Shown: positions 47,028 to 59,229, counted from the first letter of the stretch. The stretch is DNA of 64,000 nt from Welwitschia mirabilis (GCA_051453625.1 JBOZIK010000001.1:233335360-233399359); one strand, 5' to 3'. Numbers and translations: made by a program. Notes: generated by a model not told the origin, from the letters alone.

Positions 47028-48095
47028 TGTTAGGACTAGATATCCTAGAGGGGAGAGATGATTTGGAATAGCTGAGGTATTATTTTACAATTTGAAATCT
47101 TAACACTATGTTTACATAAAAATAATTTTTAATCAAGTAATTATCTTTAGGTATCAATCTAGTTATGAACACAATACAAAAATACATTAAAAATAAAATA
47201 ATGCTTACTTTAAAATAATACTAAGTTAAAAATAACAATAAACACAATGAGCAGAAAATAAGCCTATTTTCCTTTATTTCCAATGTAGCCTCCAATGACA
47301 CATAAATGAGACTTTGCTACTGTCATTTACCAATACAATCAGGATTTTATAGTAATCCTCAACCACAATTACAAGTTAAAACCATAGCTTATAGTCATGA
47401 TACAAAGCAGATAGATATTGGAAGGAAATATAAAGAGTAGATTATAATTAAAGCATCATGGACAATTTTGACAAAACATATTAATCAATACAAACATCAA
47501 TTATATATTAAAGGTAGATTATAGCTATTGTAGGGAGTTAGGATCAATTTAATTAATTGTTGGAGTCTTTAAAATGACTAGCTAGCATTCCAAGAAGAGT
47601 TTGTAATAGTTTCCAATAGTTCATAATGGATCTATTTGCACTAACTATTAGCATAACCATCAGTCCCTATGAATTGGGGGCCAACCCCTCTTGATGCATT
47701 CATATTGTATAAGCTAGATGATCAACCTTAAGTTTGGATCTAATTAACCCCTATGTGATGTCAAACAAATTTTCCTTGGTTAGTCGACCCTTGAAATTGC
47801 TGAGTCAACTCCTAGGGTCAACCCCCTTCAAATAGGTAGTCAACCTCTCATTATTATGGTAGAAAATTTGAGAGTAACATGTGATCAATCCCTTGGAAAA
47901 ATCCGATCACCTCTTTGGGCATTTTTTACCATTTTTAAGTAATTGATCAGTCTATCTTTAGTTGATTTATTTGACTTACACCACATTTACATGAAATCTG
48001 ATATATGCTCCAGAATGACTCTAATCAACATTCAATATTGATCTACAAGTATCATCATTTAATTAGTTCATTAGATATTATTTGGTATGTTATTA
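47028..48095 (-). repeat. 5' LTR of element E (right)
   Basis: Begins TGTTAGGACTAGATATCC and aligns with the left LTR over its length. The right end (near GGTATGTTATTA) is approximate. Confidence 0.85.
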
Positions 48096-48727
48096 AGAGA
48101 CAATAGAGAGGTGCAACATAATACATTCTAGGATCTGAAATGTTCAATTAATTAAGGTGCTAATTTTCATATTTTAACCCCTTGCATTATTTATTTTATT
48201 AATTATAATTTAAGAAATACATGATTACCAAGTTGGAATTCAAGATCTCTTTTTTTGGTGATCTACAAATAACTTTTGTCTGTCTGATGCTTCTTTAAGG
48301 TTGTTCTTAGTGGTTCTCATTTTGTTTACCATTTTCTATAATATTTTTTATTTTATAGCTAGTCTTTTCATAAGTTTTGTCCATGTAATAATTTCCCTAC
48401 ATTTTCTACCATATAAAGCCTTAAATAAAGAATCTAAATTAAACATTTATAACTATTATTATGTGTAAATTTAACCAATGGTAGATATTATTCCCAACTA
48501 TTAAGCTTATCTAAAACACATGCTCTAAGAATATTTTTTAAATATTAAATAATGCTTTTTACTTGATCATCTATTTGAGGATGAAATGTGGTGCTCATAT
48601 TTAAGTTGGTTCTTAAATGGAATTGTAGCTAGAGCTAAATTTTGAATCTCTATTGGAAATTAATAGTAAGAAATCATATATACTTTTAGTAATATATCTA
48701 GTATCATAAATAGGTTTTACTAGGATG
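48096..48727 (-). pseudogene. Integrase middle and C-terminal part of element F
   Basis: Minus-strand blocks in order: SNRDSKF (family SDRDS.F, first Asp of that box now Asn), MSTTFHPQIDDQVKSI (family STAYHPQTDGQSER, Glu lost) and LKEASDRQKLFVDHQKKR (family (I)KEARDRQKSYAD.RR). The distance and order fit Del/Tekay integrase. The part before SNRD joins the AHF segment of the right-hand piece, and the end joins the NVFH block on the far side of element E. Confidence 0.85.
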
Positions 48728-48919
48728 AGGTTGCAAAAAAACTACTTAAGTAAAATAAACAAGAAAATCCCAGTCTCATATTTCTTGAAAAATGATTTTG
48801 CTTTTCCTCTCTTATGACATCAAAGCTTGATTTTATAGGCAAGCACACCCACCTAGATTTTCACTATGGTTCTTACTTTCCCTAAGTGTAGTATTAGAGT
48901 TAGCTTATTATTGTCCTAG
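48728..48919 (-). repeat. Left terminal repeat of element G
   Basis: Homologous to about 62530-62709, with shared blocks such as CAAGAAAA, AAAAATGATTTT, GACATCA-AGCTT and AAGCACACCCA-CTAG. It starts exactly where element F breaks off, so it is probably a short LTR. The canonical TG...CA ends are not clear. Confidence 0.5.
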
Positions 48920-49275
48920 TAATTTCCACATTAAAACATGAATGTAATCTCTTATAAGGAAATTATAGTGCCTACAACAAAATCTTAGAAATGTGGCCTA
49001 CAATTAAACCTCTTAGAAAGGAGTTATCATGTAAGAAACTAAATAGCTAGATTTAGTTATGTATCTAGTACCAATAGAATTTATGTATTACACATCCCAT
49101 AATGCTAGGAAAGTTTGTACTACACATCCTATAGCACTGGAAACATTAAACTACACATCCCATAAGACTAGGCTTGAAAAACGTTTTTCATAATAAGTTT
49201 AGAAGTTAAATAAAACATGATATTTATAACAAAAGCAATTACATTAACTCATGATCAATTCTATCATGGATATAA
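48920..49275 (-). other. 3' internal end of element G, non-coding
   Basis: No RT or RNase H could be read where they are expected, so a deletion has removed them. It holds a three-unit tandem repeat. Confidence 0.45.
49089..49175. repeat. Three-unit tandem repeat of about 31 bp
   Basis: Units begin TACACATCCCATAATGCTAG, TACACATCCTATAGCACTGG and TACACATCCCATAAGACTAG. Confidence 0.8.
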
Positions 49276-50104
49276 AAATTATAAAACTCTTCTTAATTAA
49301 GTGGCTTTACTTGAATATTAGTTGTTGGTTCTATAGTCAGTTGGTATACTAGTGTAATAACTCTATGTTGTATAAGTTCCTTATTTTTATGGACCAACTT
49401 CCATGTATCATTTGCTACAAGTGCATAGTATTCTTCTTTCATGGCTTAGACCCACTAATTATGTATAAGGGTATCTTTAAAATTTGTTGCTTCACCTATA
49501 ATGATTAGATAAAGTTCTTCATCATTATCATCAAATGCGTGAGAGCTCTACCTATATTCTGTTTTTCTTTTTTCATCATTATAAATATCTTATAAAGTAA
49601 ATTCTAAGTATTTCATTTTAATCTTTAATAGAGATTAGCATTCTCACTAGGATAATTTAATGAGATACTATTGGAACTATGTTTTTATGTACTAAGAATA
49701 CAAAAATGCTTAATTTCTCAAGCTTATATTATGAACAAACCATTTTATCTAAGAGGAACTAAGAAATTATAACTAGTGGATACATCTTCCTCCTTAAACA
49801 TAGGACATTAAGCATCTAAAATTTACATAGGATGAGAAGAAGGATGGATCTTAGAAAGATCAATATGAGATACATTTTTTAAGATTCTAAAAAATACAAA
49901 ACCATTAGAAATAATGCTCTTATGATGCTTAGATAGGTATACATGATATCCTTTTTATCAAGTTAGATATTTTACAAAAATTCTAATACAAGCATGTGTC
50001 CTAGGTTTATTACAATATCCATTTAGAATATGAACATAGCACTGACATCCAAACATATGAAGATAATTTAGAATAGGCTTATATCGATTTCATTATTTTT
50101 GTAG
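49276..50104 (-). pseudogene. Copia integrase end and RT start of element G
   Basis: From right to left: LNYLHMFGCQCYVHILNG (family LRVFGC.AY.H), KGYHVYLSKHHK and ISNGFVFF (family KGY..Y......I.S..V.F), then near 49430-49500 NFKDTLIHN.WV.AMKEEYYAL followed by VANDTWKLVHKN (family SFEEALKDP.W..AM.EEY.AL..N.TW.LVP). The right end is cut by the insertion of element D within integrase. RT is truncated on the left after its first conserved block. Confidence 0.8.
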
Positions 50105-50109
50105 GGGAA
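50105..50109. repeat. Target site duplication of element D, left copy (GGGAA)
   Basis: Five bases directly before the LTR, identical to those directly after the other LTR. Integration of LTR elements makes such duplications of 4-6 bp. Confidence 0.9.
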
Positions 50110-51481
50110 TGTTGTGATTCTAATTTGTAAGAATTTGATGGTATACATGAAGTGCTTTTGCAGGATATTTATATAAGTTTGGATGCAATTCTGATGATTA
50201 TGGAGATTCAATGGGATGATCACAAAAACACATAATTTTGGGCATAATTGGAGGCATTTCAGGAATGTTCTAGTACTTAGTATATTGGAGGAAGATTAAT
50301 GATGAAAGAATGCTGATGTTCTTTACCTAAGAAGCTTTGGAAGGATTTTGTTTCCTCTATCATCTACATGACAGAGGGTATGAAAGCACTATACTTACCT
50401 ATTATAATAGCAGCATGGACTGGAGAGTGGAGCTAATAAAGCACCCTTTTCTATGGAGGTGTCATTCCAGTGTCATTCCCATGACATGAGGGACGATAAC
50501 ATAATTAGCGTTAGCTATGAGGCTGATTACGGAGCCAAAAGCTATTGAATTCTTTATTGTTATGGGGCTTCATTCCTAATGTTATCCCCACAATAGTTAG
50601 GATGACAACTATTTTATATAGGCGAGGCTAAATTATCTTGTAATAGGGTCAAGCATCCTAATTGGGCTACTAAGGTTTCTTCTCCAACTTCTAGGCTTAA
50701 GATTCTAGAACTTTTCATGTAAACTATAAATATCTCCTTCTATCCTCACTTCCAATCCATCTTTTATACTTAATATGCTTGTAACAGAAATTGAAGGACA
50801 AGAGATCCATCTAGTGGCTATGAAAAGGAGTTTGCTTGGTGTTAGGCTGAGTCTGTTCCATTGAGGAGCTACTATTTTGTTGTAAGTGGATGTAAAGTTC
50901 TTAAATTAATCTAATTACTCTTTAAATCAATATAATTTCTACTTTCATTTCAATTCTGTGATGTTCCTTATGGTTTACATTCATCATAGTATAGAGTGAT
51001 AACTTTGTAATTTATCTAAATCATAATGACAACCTTTATTAAGGTTGATCTTGGTTAGTATTAGATTTGCATTACTACTTCATTTTCATTTTACATTGCA
51101 TTTTATATTTTACTTAGTAGATCTCATAGTTTATGTTGGTTAAGAACTAGTTAAATACTCTTTTTAATTGATCTGAATCATAGAGAAGCTAGTCCTTATG
51201 ATAGAAGGATTAGAAACTAAGAGAGTTCATTCCATTTCTACTTGTATTTCATTTCCATTCACTTTCATTTCATTTACTTATTTATTTAGTTTTTGTTTTT
51301 ATAAGATAAAAGACCAAAAACATCTTGGAAATAAATTCTCTAACTCTTAGCTTAGTGCCTTCATTAGGATTATGACATTTGAATGAACTCCCATTTATAC
51401 TAGTGTGTGTTTTCTGCAACTTATTTGATTTACAGATTTATCCTAAAGAAATTCGAGATTGCATAAATTCACATCACAACA
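50110..51481 (+). repeat. 5' LTR of element D
   Basis: Begins TGTTGTGATT and ends CATCACAACA; the first and last seven bases are a perfect inverted repeat. Together with the other LTR the original ends were probably TGTTGCGATG and CATCGCAACA, each now altered at its CpG. Confidence 0.93.
50724..50732 (+). promoter_or_regulatory. TATA box, 5' LTR of D
   Basis: CTATAAATA, at the same position in all LTRs of the family. Confidence 0.65.
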
Positions 51482-51484
51482 TTT

Positions 51485-51502
51485 TGGTACCATTGCTGGG
51501 GA
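51485..51502 (+). promoter_or_regulatory. Primer binding site of element D
   Basis: TGGTACCATTGCTGGGGA, against the tRNA-Asp type TGGCGCCGTTGCCGGGGA. All four differences are transitions, and all lie in the three CpG dinucleotides of the original. Confidence 0.88.
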
Positions 51503-51955
51503 AGGCCACAAGGAGCTAGAGAATTATCACTAACCAAATAAGTACCTTAAATCTTTTATTTAGATTATTTATTTGAATTAGTATTGTATTTTTAGTGAAA
51601 CTTAGAATAGGTTTACTTTAACAAACTTTTATTTTCCAAAATTTTTTTAGGGACCCTGTCATTCTCTCTATTATTCTAACAATATTGGATACAATAGTTT
51701 TCAAATTTTAAAATTAGTTTTTATTTTCATAATTTTTCTAGTTCAATAATAAAAGTACCGTTGTCTCATCTATCATGTCCATGACAGATTAGATGACAGT
51801 CTTTTTTTCCTGACAGTCTGATTTTTTTGAATTTCATTAATTTTTTTTAAGAGTTGATTTTTTATTGTTTCCCTTGTTATCTCCATAACAAGGTGGACGA
51901 TGTTCTGTAGTTTTTTACTTTGGTTTTCTATTTTTTATCTATCCATGTAGGATAT
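51503..51955 (+). other. Leader of element D
   Basis: Non-coding, homologous to the leader of element A up to GATATGGTGAATTCTA, which may contain the first start codon. It holds three copies of the dyad motif (near 51657, 51758 and 51871). Confidence 0.7.
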
Positions 51956-53858
51956 GGTGAATTCTAATAGAAAGATGAAATACTAGTAGGATAGGCACTT
52001 AATTAAAGGATATATCCGAGAAGCATTATTCAAATTCAAGCAAAAATCCAAGTACATACATCATAGATATGCAAGTTCTAAAATTTATTTTTCTATTTTT
52101 ATTATTTTAAATTTAGATTTTCCTTTCTCTCTGTAGTTATTCTATTAGTTATTTTCACGATAATTATAGTAATAGCGATTCCACATCTTTTGAGTGTTAA
52201 AGATTCATAATTTTGATAAAATGATGATCCATCAAAGAAAACAGAGCTTGTTCTTCATTGTATTCTTATCTTTCTTACCATCTTAAATTAAAATATCTTA
52301 TTCCATTCTCCTCACTTACTTCAATAAATAGTAATAAAAGGACAATTGCAAAATTGCCTTGTAAAAGGAGAAAAAACTTGCAAAATGATAATAACAATAT
52401 TAAGAAAAGACTTTGAGAAATTTATGCTGAAACAGGGAGACCATCACAAAATAATGTTGAGAATAGAAATTGGGCCCCTTCCTCTTTTCAACATTCTTAT
52501 TATTTTCCCTCTTCTTTTTAAACCTCATATAGAAATGATAATGAAGGTTTTCCATATTTTAGGGATTCCACCTCATTTAAACAAATTTTTTACAATCATT
52601 TGTATCAATTCCAATCATTCCCATGCATTACTATGAAACTGAATCATCCTTATGAACTATTATGAGGAAGAAAATGATCCTATGCAAGAAATTACTGATG
52701 AAATAAAGAACCACCAAGAACATATCAATAAAAGACTAGACAAGACTAATCAAAACTTAGAAAATTTGATTGAAATCTTACAATAAATACCAATACATAT
52801 TCAAGAATATTTTACAACACAACACCCTCATAACTCTCCTACTTCATTCTACCTTAAGAAAAATGAAGAAAACTTAGAAATAAATGATGATGATTCTTGC
52901 TTTTCACTTGAACTAAAATCGTGGATCAAACTTCAAGATCCTACTCATTCGGAGATGAGCAAAGAAAAAATAATAATAACATAACCCAATCTTTCAACAA
53001 TCGAGAAGAGGATGACCATTTTGTAGCGGATGATATTTAAGTATTAGATTATATCCCTATCATACATTTACTATATGATAATCGAGATGAGGAATCCATT
53101 CATAAAGAATTTGAAAATTTTTTAATCAATAATGTAGATGATGCTTTTATTTCTCTTGATAATATTTTTGATAAATCTAATAACCTAAAGAATGAAAGCA
53201 ATACTCAATAAGAGAAGGAAGATTACCAACAATGAAAAGAAAAGTAAAGAAAAAATCCAACCAACTAATGATTAAGTTAATAGTGAAGAAACTGATCACA
53301 ATGAGGGACTCATAGGGATTTATTCAAATTTCATAGAGGATAGAATTATTCATTTTACCCATACTTCTACATCCTTTCCACCTATGCCTTCATGTATAAT
53401 TTCAAATCACATCATTCCTTTCATTTCTACTTCCACTTTCCCCTTATCTTATGACTTTGATAAGGATAACCTTTCTCCATCTCTTTCCATTAAACCTTCA
53501 TATAATTCTCAAGGCCATGTTCCTTTCCTTAACTCTTATAAGACCCATAATTTTGAAGATTCTATTTCTCTTATCTCTTAATCTTTTCCTTTTAAAAATC
53601 CATGTGATACTACAAGTAACATCCTTTATTCATCTAGCTAGTTCACTTTACCTTGTGCTTTCGATGATTATTCTTTTCAAAAGTTTTATGTAAACTATCT
53701 TGGAATTTTGAATTGGGTAAGCCTTATATTATTGATAATAATCTATGCTTAGAGTTAAATCTTAAAGAGCTTTTCCATCTTATTCAATGTTCTCAAAAGC
53801 CTTTAAAGACTTCTTGGATCCCTTCTTTAAGTTGTACCTTAAATGAATTATATAATGA
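51956..53858 (+). pseudogene. Unrecognised coding remnant of element D, copy 1
   Basis: From the ATG at the end of the leader a broken frame runs through the region. Readable pieces are hydrophilic and rich in Asn, Ser, Glu and Lys: EENDPMQEITDEIKNHQEHI followed by LDKTNQNLENLIEIL (coiled-coil-like), an acidic NEENLEINDDDSCFSLE, and a Ser/Pro/Phe-rich block FISTSTFPLSYDFDKDN followed by LSPSLSIKPSYNSQGHVPFL. No zinc knuckle, protease, RT or integrase motif was seen. It could be a divergent gag-like protein of a non-autonomous element, but no family is recognised. The segment from 52503 on is repeated after the gap. Confidence 0.45.
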
Positions 53859-53958
53859 NNNNNNNNNNNNNNNNNNNNNNNNNNNNNNNNNNNNNNNNNN
53901 NNNNNNNNNNNNNNNNNNNNNNNNNNNNNNNNNNNNNNNNNNNNNNNNNNNNNNNNNN
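53859..53958. other. Assembly gap of 100 N
   Basis: Placeholder gap. About 1.35 kb on the left (52503-53858) and 1.33 kb on the right (53959-55290) are diverged copies. Confidence 0.99.
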
Positions 53959-55290
53959 TTTCCCTCTTCTTTTTATACCTCACAAAAAAATGACAATGAA
54001 GATTCTCCACATTTTAAGAATTCCACCTCATTTAGACAAACGTTTTATAATCCCTTTGATCAATCCCAACCATCTTTCATGCATCACTATTAAGAAGAAC
54101 CATCTTCCATGATCTACTACAAGTAAGAAAATGATCCATTAAAGAAAATGATTGACAAAATGAATAAGAACCAATCAACCACCAATAAGGACTTAGAAAA
54201 TTTAGTTAAAATCATGCAACAAATACTATTACAAACTTAAGGTTCTTTTAGCACATAACATCCTTAAAACTATCCTACTTCATCCTACCTTCAGGAAAAT
54301 GAGGAGAACTTAGACACACATGATGATTATTCTTACTTTCAAATAAAAGATGAAATCTTGGATCAAACTTCAACATCCTATTTAGTAAAAAATGAGAAAA
54401 GGGGAGATAATAATAACTCAACTCAATCTTTCAATAATCAGGATGAGGATGACCATTTATTATATGATGTTATTGAGGTATTAGATTATATTCCTACCAT
54501 CCATTTACTGCTAGACATCTAGATGAGGAATCCAATCATGGAAAAACTGAAAACTTTTAATCAATGATGAGGATGATGCTTTTATTTCTCTTCATAATTT
54601 TTTAAATGAATCTAATAACTTAAAGAATGAAATCAATAGTTAATAACATAAGGAAGATATAGTTACAAACAATGATGAGTAAAGTGAAGTAACAACCCAT
54701 CCAAGTAACAACAAGAATAATAGTGAAGAAAGTAAATACAATGAATGATCCATAGAGATTTATTCAAACTTCATAGAGGATAGACTTATTCATTCTATCA
54801 ATACTTATACATCTATGCCTTTATGTATAATTTCAAATCATATCCTTTCCTCCACTTCTACTTCCACTTTCACATTATCTTATAATCTTGATCATGATAA
54901 TGTTTTTCCATCTCTTATAATTAAGCCTTTATATAATTCTAAAGGCCATGTTTCTTTCCTTGTCTTTCATGAAACTCATAATTTTAAAGAGTCTATTTCT
55001 TCTATCTCTCACTCTCTTCCTTTCAAAAATCCATGTAATCCTTGAAGTAACATCCTTTCTTTTCCTATGAAGTTTACTTTACCTTATTCTTTTAATGATT
55101 ATTCTTTTTAAATGTTTGACTTGGAATATCTTGGAATTTTGAATTGGGCTAAACCTTATTCTCTTGATGATAACCCATGATTATAGTTAAATCTTAAGGA
55201 GCTTCTTAATCTTGTTAAACATTCTAAAAATACCTTAAAAACTTTTTAGATTCATTCCTTGAGTAGTAGCTTAAATGAATTATATAATGA
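53959..55290 (+). pseudogene. Unrecognised coding remnant of element D, copy 2
   Basis: The same order of blocks as copy 1 in diverged form: a FPSSFYTSQKND start, a STSFRQTFYNPFDQSQPSF block, a coil with LENLVKIMQQ, an EDDAFISLH acidic part, and the block STSTFTLSYNLDHDNVFPSL with YNSKGHVSFL. Comparing the two copies, substitutions are about as frequent at stops as elsewhere. A few blocks (STSTF.LSY...D, YNS.GHV.FL) are the best preserved and may mark the structural core of the original protein. Confidence 0.45.
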
Positions 55291-57864
55291 TATTCATGAT
55301 TTACAATGTTTTAATAAGAGATTATTTATCAATGAAATTTGTCACTTCTTTATCTCTTATTCATATTTTGAAATTTGTGCTATCGAAGTTCTATCATTTT
55401 ACTCTCTTTACCTCCAATTGATTTTACTTTAAAATGATTATATACCTTTATGTTTTATCAATTGGTTTCTATTTGGTTTGGCCCTTATTTTTGAAAACTA
55501 CAAGACCCGAATGCATGTGTTACACAACTAGTTAAACCTCTCAATGGTTAGGTCCTTATCTTTAAAAAGAACTACATCTTTAAATGGCTCCATTGAAACT
55601 TTAACCTAAATACTTGGGAAATTTAGAAGTTAATGGATAGAAGGTTACAATCATTGACATATCTATCAATTTAACCTTGAATATGATAGAAGCACTTATT
55701 TTGGATTTTTTCCCCTACCATTATCTAAATTCTTCTTTAGCCAATTCTTTTCATAAAAATCATGCTATTACTTGAACATCTTTAATTTGACTAATGTTTT
55801 ACTTTATGAAGTTACCATAATTAGTAAATATTTTACTTGGGAACTTTAAATGATAAAATTGGCTTCATCCAATCTTCAGACATTCATATGTCCATAAACT
55901 TCACTTTGAAGGAAGATGCCTTGGTTCTTTTGTTCTCTTTCAAATGGTGCAAGTAATTATTTGTTTTAGCATGTTCTTCCTTGTTATTTATCTCCTCACT
56001 TCACTTTTATCCTTATAAGTATTTGATCATGTAAAATTTACTTTAAAAAAATAAAAGAAAAGAAAAAGAGAAAGCAAGAAAAATAAATAACGATCATGTT
56101 CTTTTATGTTATATCTCAAAACATGGTCACCATGATGTCCTATCACAAGCGCACAAGGGCAGATATTCCCAATAGAGGCCTTTGGTAGTGTGATATAGTA
56201 GCTATAAAAACTCTGTTGGGGGTTAGTTTTCCATGTTGTGTGGGTTCTTACTCCTTTAACAGTGTGTGCACTCTTCTCATCATGGTAGAATAAAATTGTA
56301 CTTAGAGGCTACAGGATCAGTGATGTTCCTGGTGTCATCAGAGGCATACTTATTTTCTAGACTCATTCTATTTACTTATTTATAGTACTTATACATGATT
56401 ACTTTACTTCTTTTGGATTCTAGTATTGTTAAGTTACTATTTTAACAGCTTTTTATCTTATCATTTATTATTTGATAATATTAGACATACTTGCATTTTC
56501 ATAATCATTACCTATTCGAGTGGAAATTTATGAATTTATACATTATGTCATGCATCTTTATCAAGTGATTATATGATTTCTATCAAGGGACTTTGCTAGG
56601 GTAGAATTTTTGGTAGGTAAGCACTCTTATTCATGTTCCTAAGTTGTTCATTTTCATTATGTTTTCCTTAGTTGTTTTATTTGGAATTTTCAAACTCATT
56701 ATCAGATCTTTTTCCATATAATAATTAGGAATTGGTCATTTGGTAGTTTTTTAGTTGTCTTTTTATGTTCACTCATTATTTTTATAAGGGTTGTTTTTCT
56801 TTAAACACTTTTATTTAATGCCTTTTTTTCACTTTGATTGCTCTGTTCCTTTTGTTTTATGCTAGTGTTTTTTTCCATGGCTTTTGCTCTTGGTTTTGCA
56901 TACATCCACTTCCAGATCTTGAATACTCATGGAATTGGGGATACATTAGATGAATACTTCTGAGCATTACTTCCTTTCACTTAATGCATTATTATGTTCT
57001 CATAAGTCTCTTTCCCTATGTCATGTTTTTCAGGATGATTCTTTACTTTCTACCTTCCTTCTATTTTTTTGCTACTTTTTCACTACTTGCTTGTTGTTAG
57101 ACTTTTTTAAATTTTTCCTAATCTGTTTAAACATATTATTTGAACACTGGTATCTTACAGCTATCATTTTCATAATAGATAGAATGATAATCATCCTTTT
57201 TACTTTGTATAATCCGAGATGCCTTGGTTTACCTAGGCGGGGCAGGATACCTTTTTGAGATTTTTTCTGAGATATTAAGCGAAAAAAAAATTTTTTTAAA
57301 TTTAAAAGGATTATTTTGAACTTTCATGATACATATTTATGATGTGTTGTTTAGATATGATTTAATGTTACTTGAATAAATTTTATGGATATTATTTAGC
57401 AAGAGCACAGCGGTACACTTATTGAGTTTTTAGCAGCTATGTTTTAGATCATCTAAAGAAAAATAATGCTATGATTACTCTTGTACTTTGTCCTTATAGA
57501 AAATATTAATGAACTTTTATGCATTATTCTTTGAGATTATTACTACTTAAGTTTTACACATCATTTTTAGCATTACTTTCTCAATTTGTTCATACACATT
57601 ATCATTTTCTAAACTATCATTGTTACATTCTATGATTTGTTTATGTGTATGACATTCATTTGGTCTATTGTGATGTGTTTAAGTAGGGGGCTTATGAATA
57701 CGTTAGTAATCATGTCAATTAATGGATTTTTGCTATCTATTCGTGCATGATAAAATTTAACTCAAATTCCATTTTTTTAGTTGCTTATTATCTTAGTCAA
57801 ATTGGCTCATAATATAGTTAAGCACTTACTTTGTTAGGAACTGATAAGGCTAAGTAGGAGGCTA
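55291..57864 (+). other. 3' interior of element D
   Basis: Begins with weak coding remnants (to about 56000), then a purine-rich tract at 56044-56090 and the box shared with element C at 56152-56290. Beyond this only short frames are seen; the 102-codon frame at 56950-57258 has no recognised family. The purine-rich AAGTAGGAGG just before the LTR is the probable polypurine tract. Confidence 0.5.
56152..56290 (+). repeat. 3' box shared with element C
   Basis: GCACAAGGGCAGATATTCCC and the following sequence align with element C at 30905-31075, in the same orientation and also preceded by a purine tract. Confidence 0.65.
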
Positions 57865-59229
57865 TTTTGCAATGCTAATTTGTAGGAATTTGATGGTATA
57901 TTTGAAGTGGGGATATTTATACAGGTTTGGATGTAATTCTAATAATTATAGAGAGTCAATGAAATAATCACAAAAACACATAATTATAGGCATAATTGGA
58001 GGCATTTTAGGCATGTTCTGGTACTTAGTATGTTGGAGGAATATTTTAATGATGAAAGAAGGCTGATTTACTTTACTTAAGGAGCTTTAGAAGGATGTTG
58101 TCCCTTACATCATTTTCATGAGAGAGGGAATGATAGCACTGTACTTACCTATTACAATAGCAACATGAATTGGAAAGTGGAGCCAATGAAGCACCTTTTC
58201 CAATGAAGGTGTTATTCCTAGGATTGTCTCCATAACATAAGGGATGATGATACAATTAGAGCCAACTATAGGGCTAATTGCAGAGTCAAAAGTTATTGAA
58301 TTATTTGTTGTTATGAGGATTCATCCCTAGTGTCATCCCTGCGATAGTCAAGACAATAACTATTTTATATAATTGGGGCTGAATTATCTTGTAATGGGGT
58401 TAAGCACCTTACTTGGGCTACTAGGGTTTCTTCTCTGACTTTTAGGGTTATAATTCTAGAACTTTCTATGTAAACTATAAATACCCCCTCTTGTCCTCAC
58501 TTCAATCAATCTTTTATACCTGATACACTTGTGACTAAAGATTAAAGGATAAGAGGTCCATCCAATGGCTATAGAAAGGAGTTCCCTTGGTGCTACGATG
58601 AGTTTCTTCCATTGAGGAGCCACTGTTGTGTTGTAAGTGGATGTAAAGTTCTTAAATTAATCCAATTACTCTTTGAATCATATAATTGCTACTTTCACTT
58701 CAATTTTGTGATGTTCCTTATGGTTTACATTAATCATAGTTTAGAGTGATAACTCTATGATTTATCTAGATCATAAGTGCAACCTTTATTAAGGTTAATC
58801 TTAGTTAGTATTAGATTTGCATTACTATTCCATTTCCATTTCACATTGCATTCTATATTCTACTTGGTAGATCTCATAGTTCATGTTGGTTAGGACAAGT
58901 TAAATACTCTTTTTAATTGATCTGAATTATAGAGAAGCTAGTCCTTGTGACAGAAGGATTATGAACCAAGAGAGTTCATTTCATTTCCACTTGCATTTCA
59001 TTTCCATCACTTGCATTGCATTTACTTATGTATTTACTTTCTATTTTTATAAGATAAAAGACCAAAAACATCTTAGAAATCAATTCTGTAACTCTTAGCC
59101 TAGTGCCTTCATTGGGATTATGACATTCAGATAAACTTCTTTCTATATTAGTGTGTATTTTCTGCAAGTTATTTGATTTACAGGTTTATTTTAAAGAAAT
59201 TTAGGATTGCATAAATTCACACTGCAACA
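57865..59229 (+). repeat. 3' LTR of element D
   Basis: Begins TTTTGCAATG, ends CTGCAACA and aligns with the 5' LTR throughout; many substitutions show the insertion is old. Confidence 0.93.
58475..58483 (+). promoter_or_regulatory. TATA box, 3' LTR of D
   Basis: CTATAAATA followed by CCCCC, as in the LTR of element A. Confidence 0.6.

Larger units (their letters stand above)
38029..48095 (-). mobile_element. Element E: Ty1/copia retrotransposon, Sirevirus-like
   Basis: Two homologous LTRs of about 1.1 kb, a primer site, and on the minus strand gag, protease, integrase, RT and RNase H in copia order, followed by about 2.8 kb of further sequence with coding remnants before the 3' LTR. It is inserted in the integrase of element F. 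The right edge is approximate and no clean target duplication was found. Confidence 0.88.
50110..59229 (+). mobile_element. Element D: Athila-family LTR retrotransposon, probably non-autonomous
   Basis: Complete insertion: two LTRs of about 1.37 kb in direct orientation, decayed tRNA-Asp primer site, leader, 6-kb interior and a GGGAA target duplication. LTR ends, primer site and leader are the same family as element A. In the interior no gag, protease, RT or integrase motif could be found; instead there are low-complexity, hydrophilic coding remnants, and a 3' box shared with element C. It lies inside the integrase of element G in the opposite orientation. Confidence 0.9.

Noticed and set aside
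53384-53693. Two overlapping frames as separate genes
   Set aside because: They are different frames of the same broken reading frame; the one with the STSTF block is repeated in copy 2 and is the likely original.
56950-57258. 102-codon hydrophobic frame as an env-like gene of element D
   Set aside because: Phe/Leu-rich by composition, no conserved domain, signal or glycosylation pattern that would support it.
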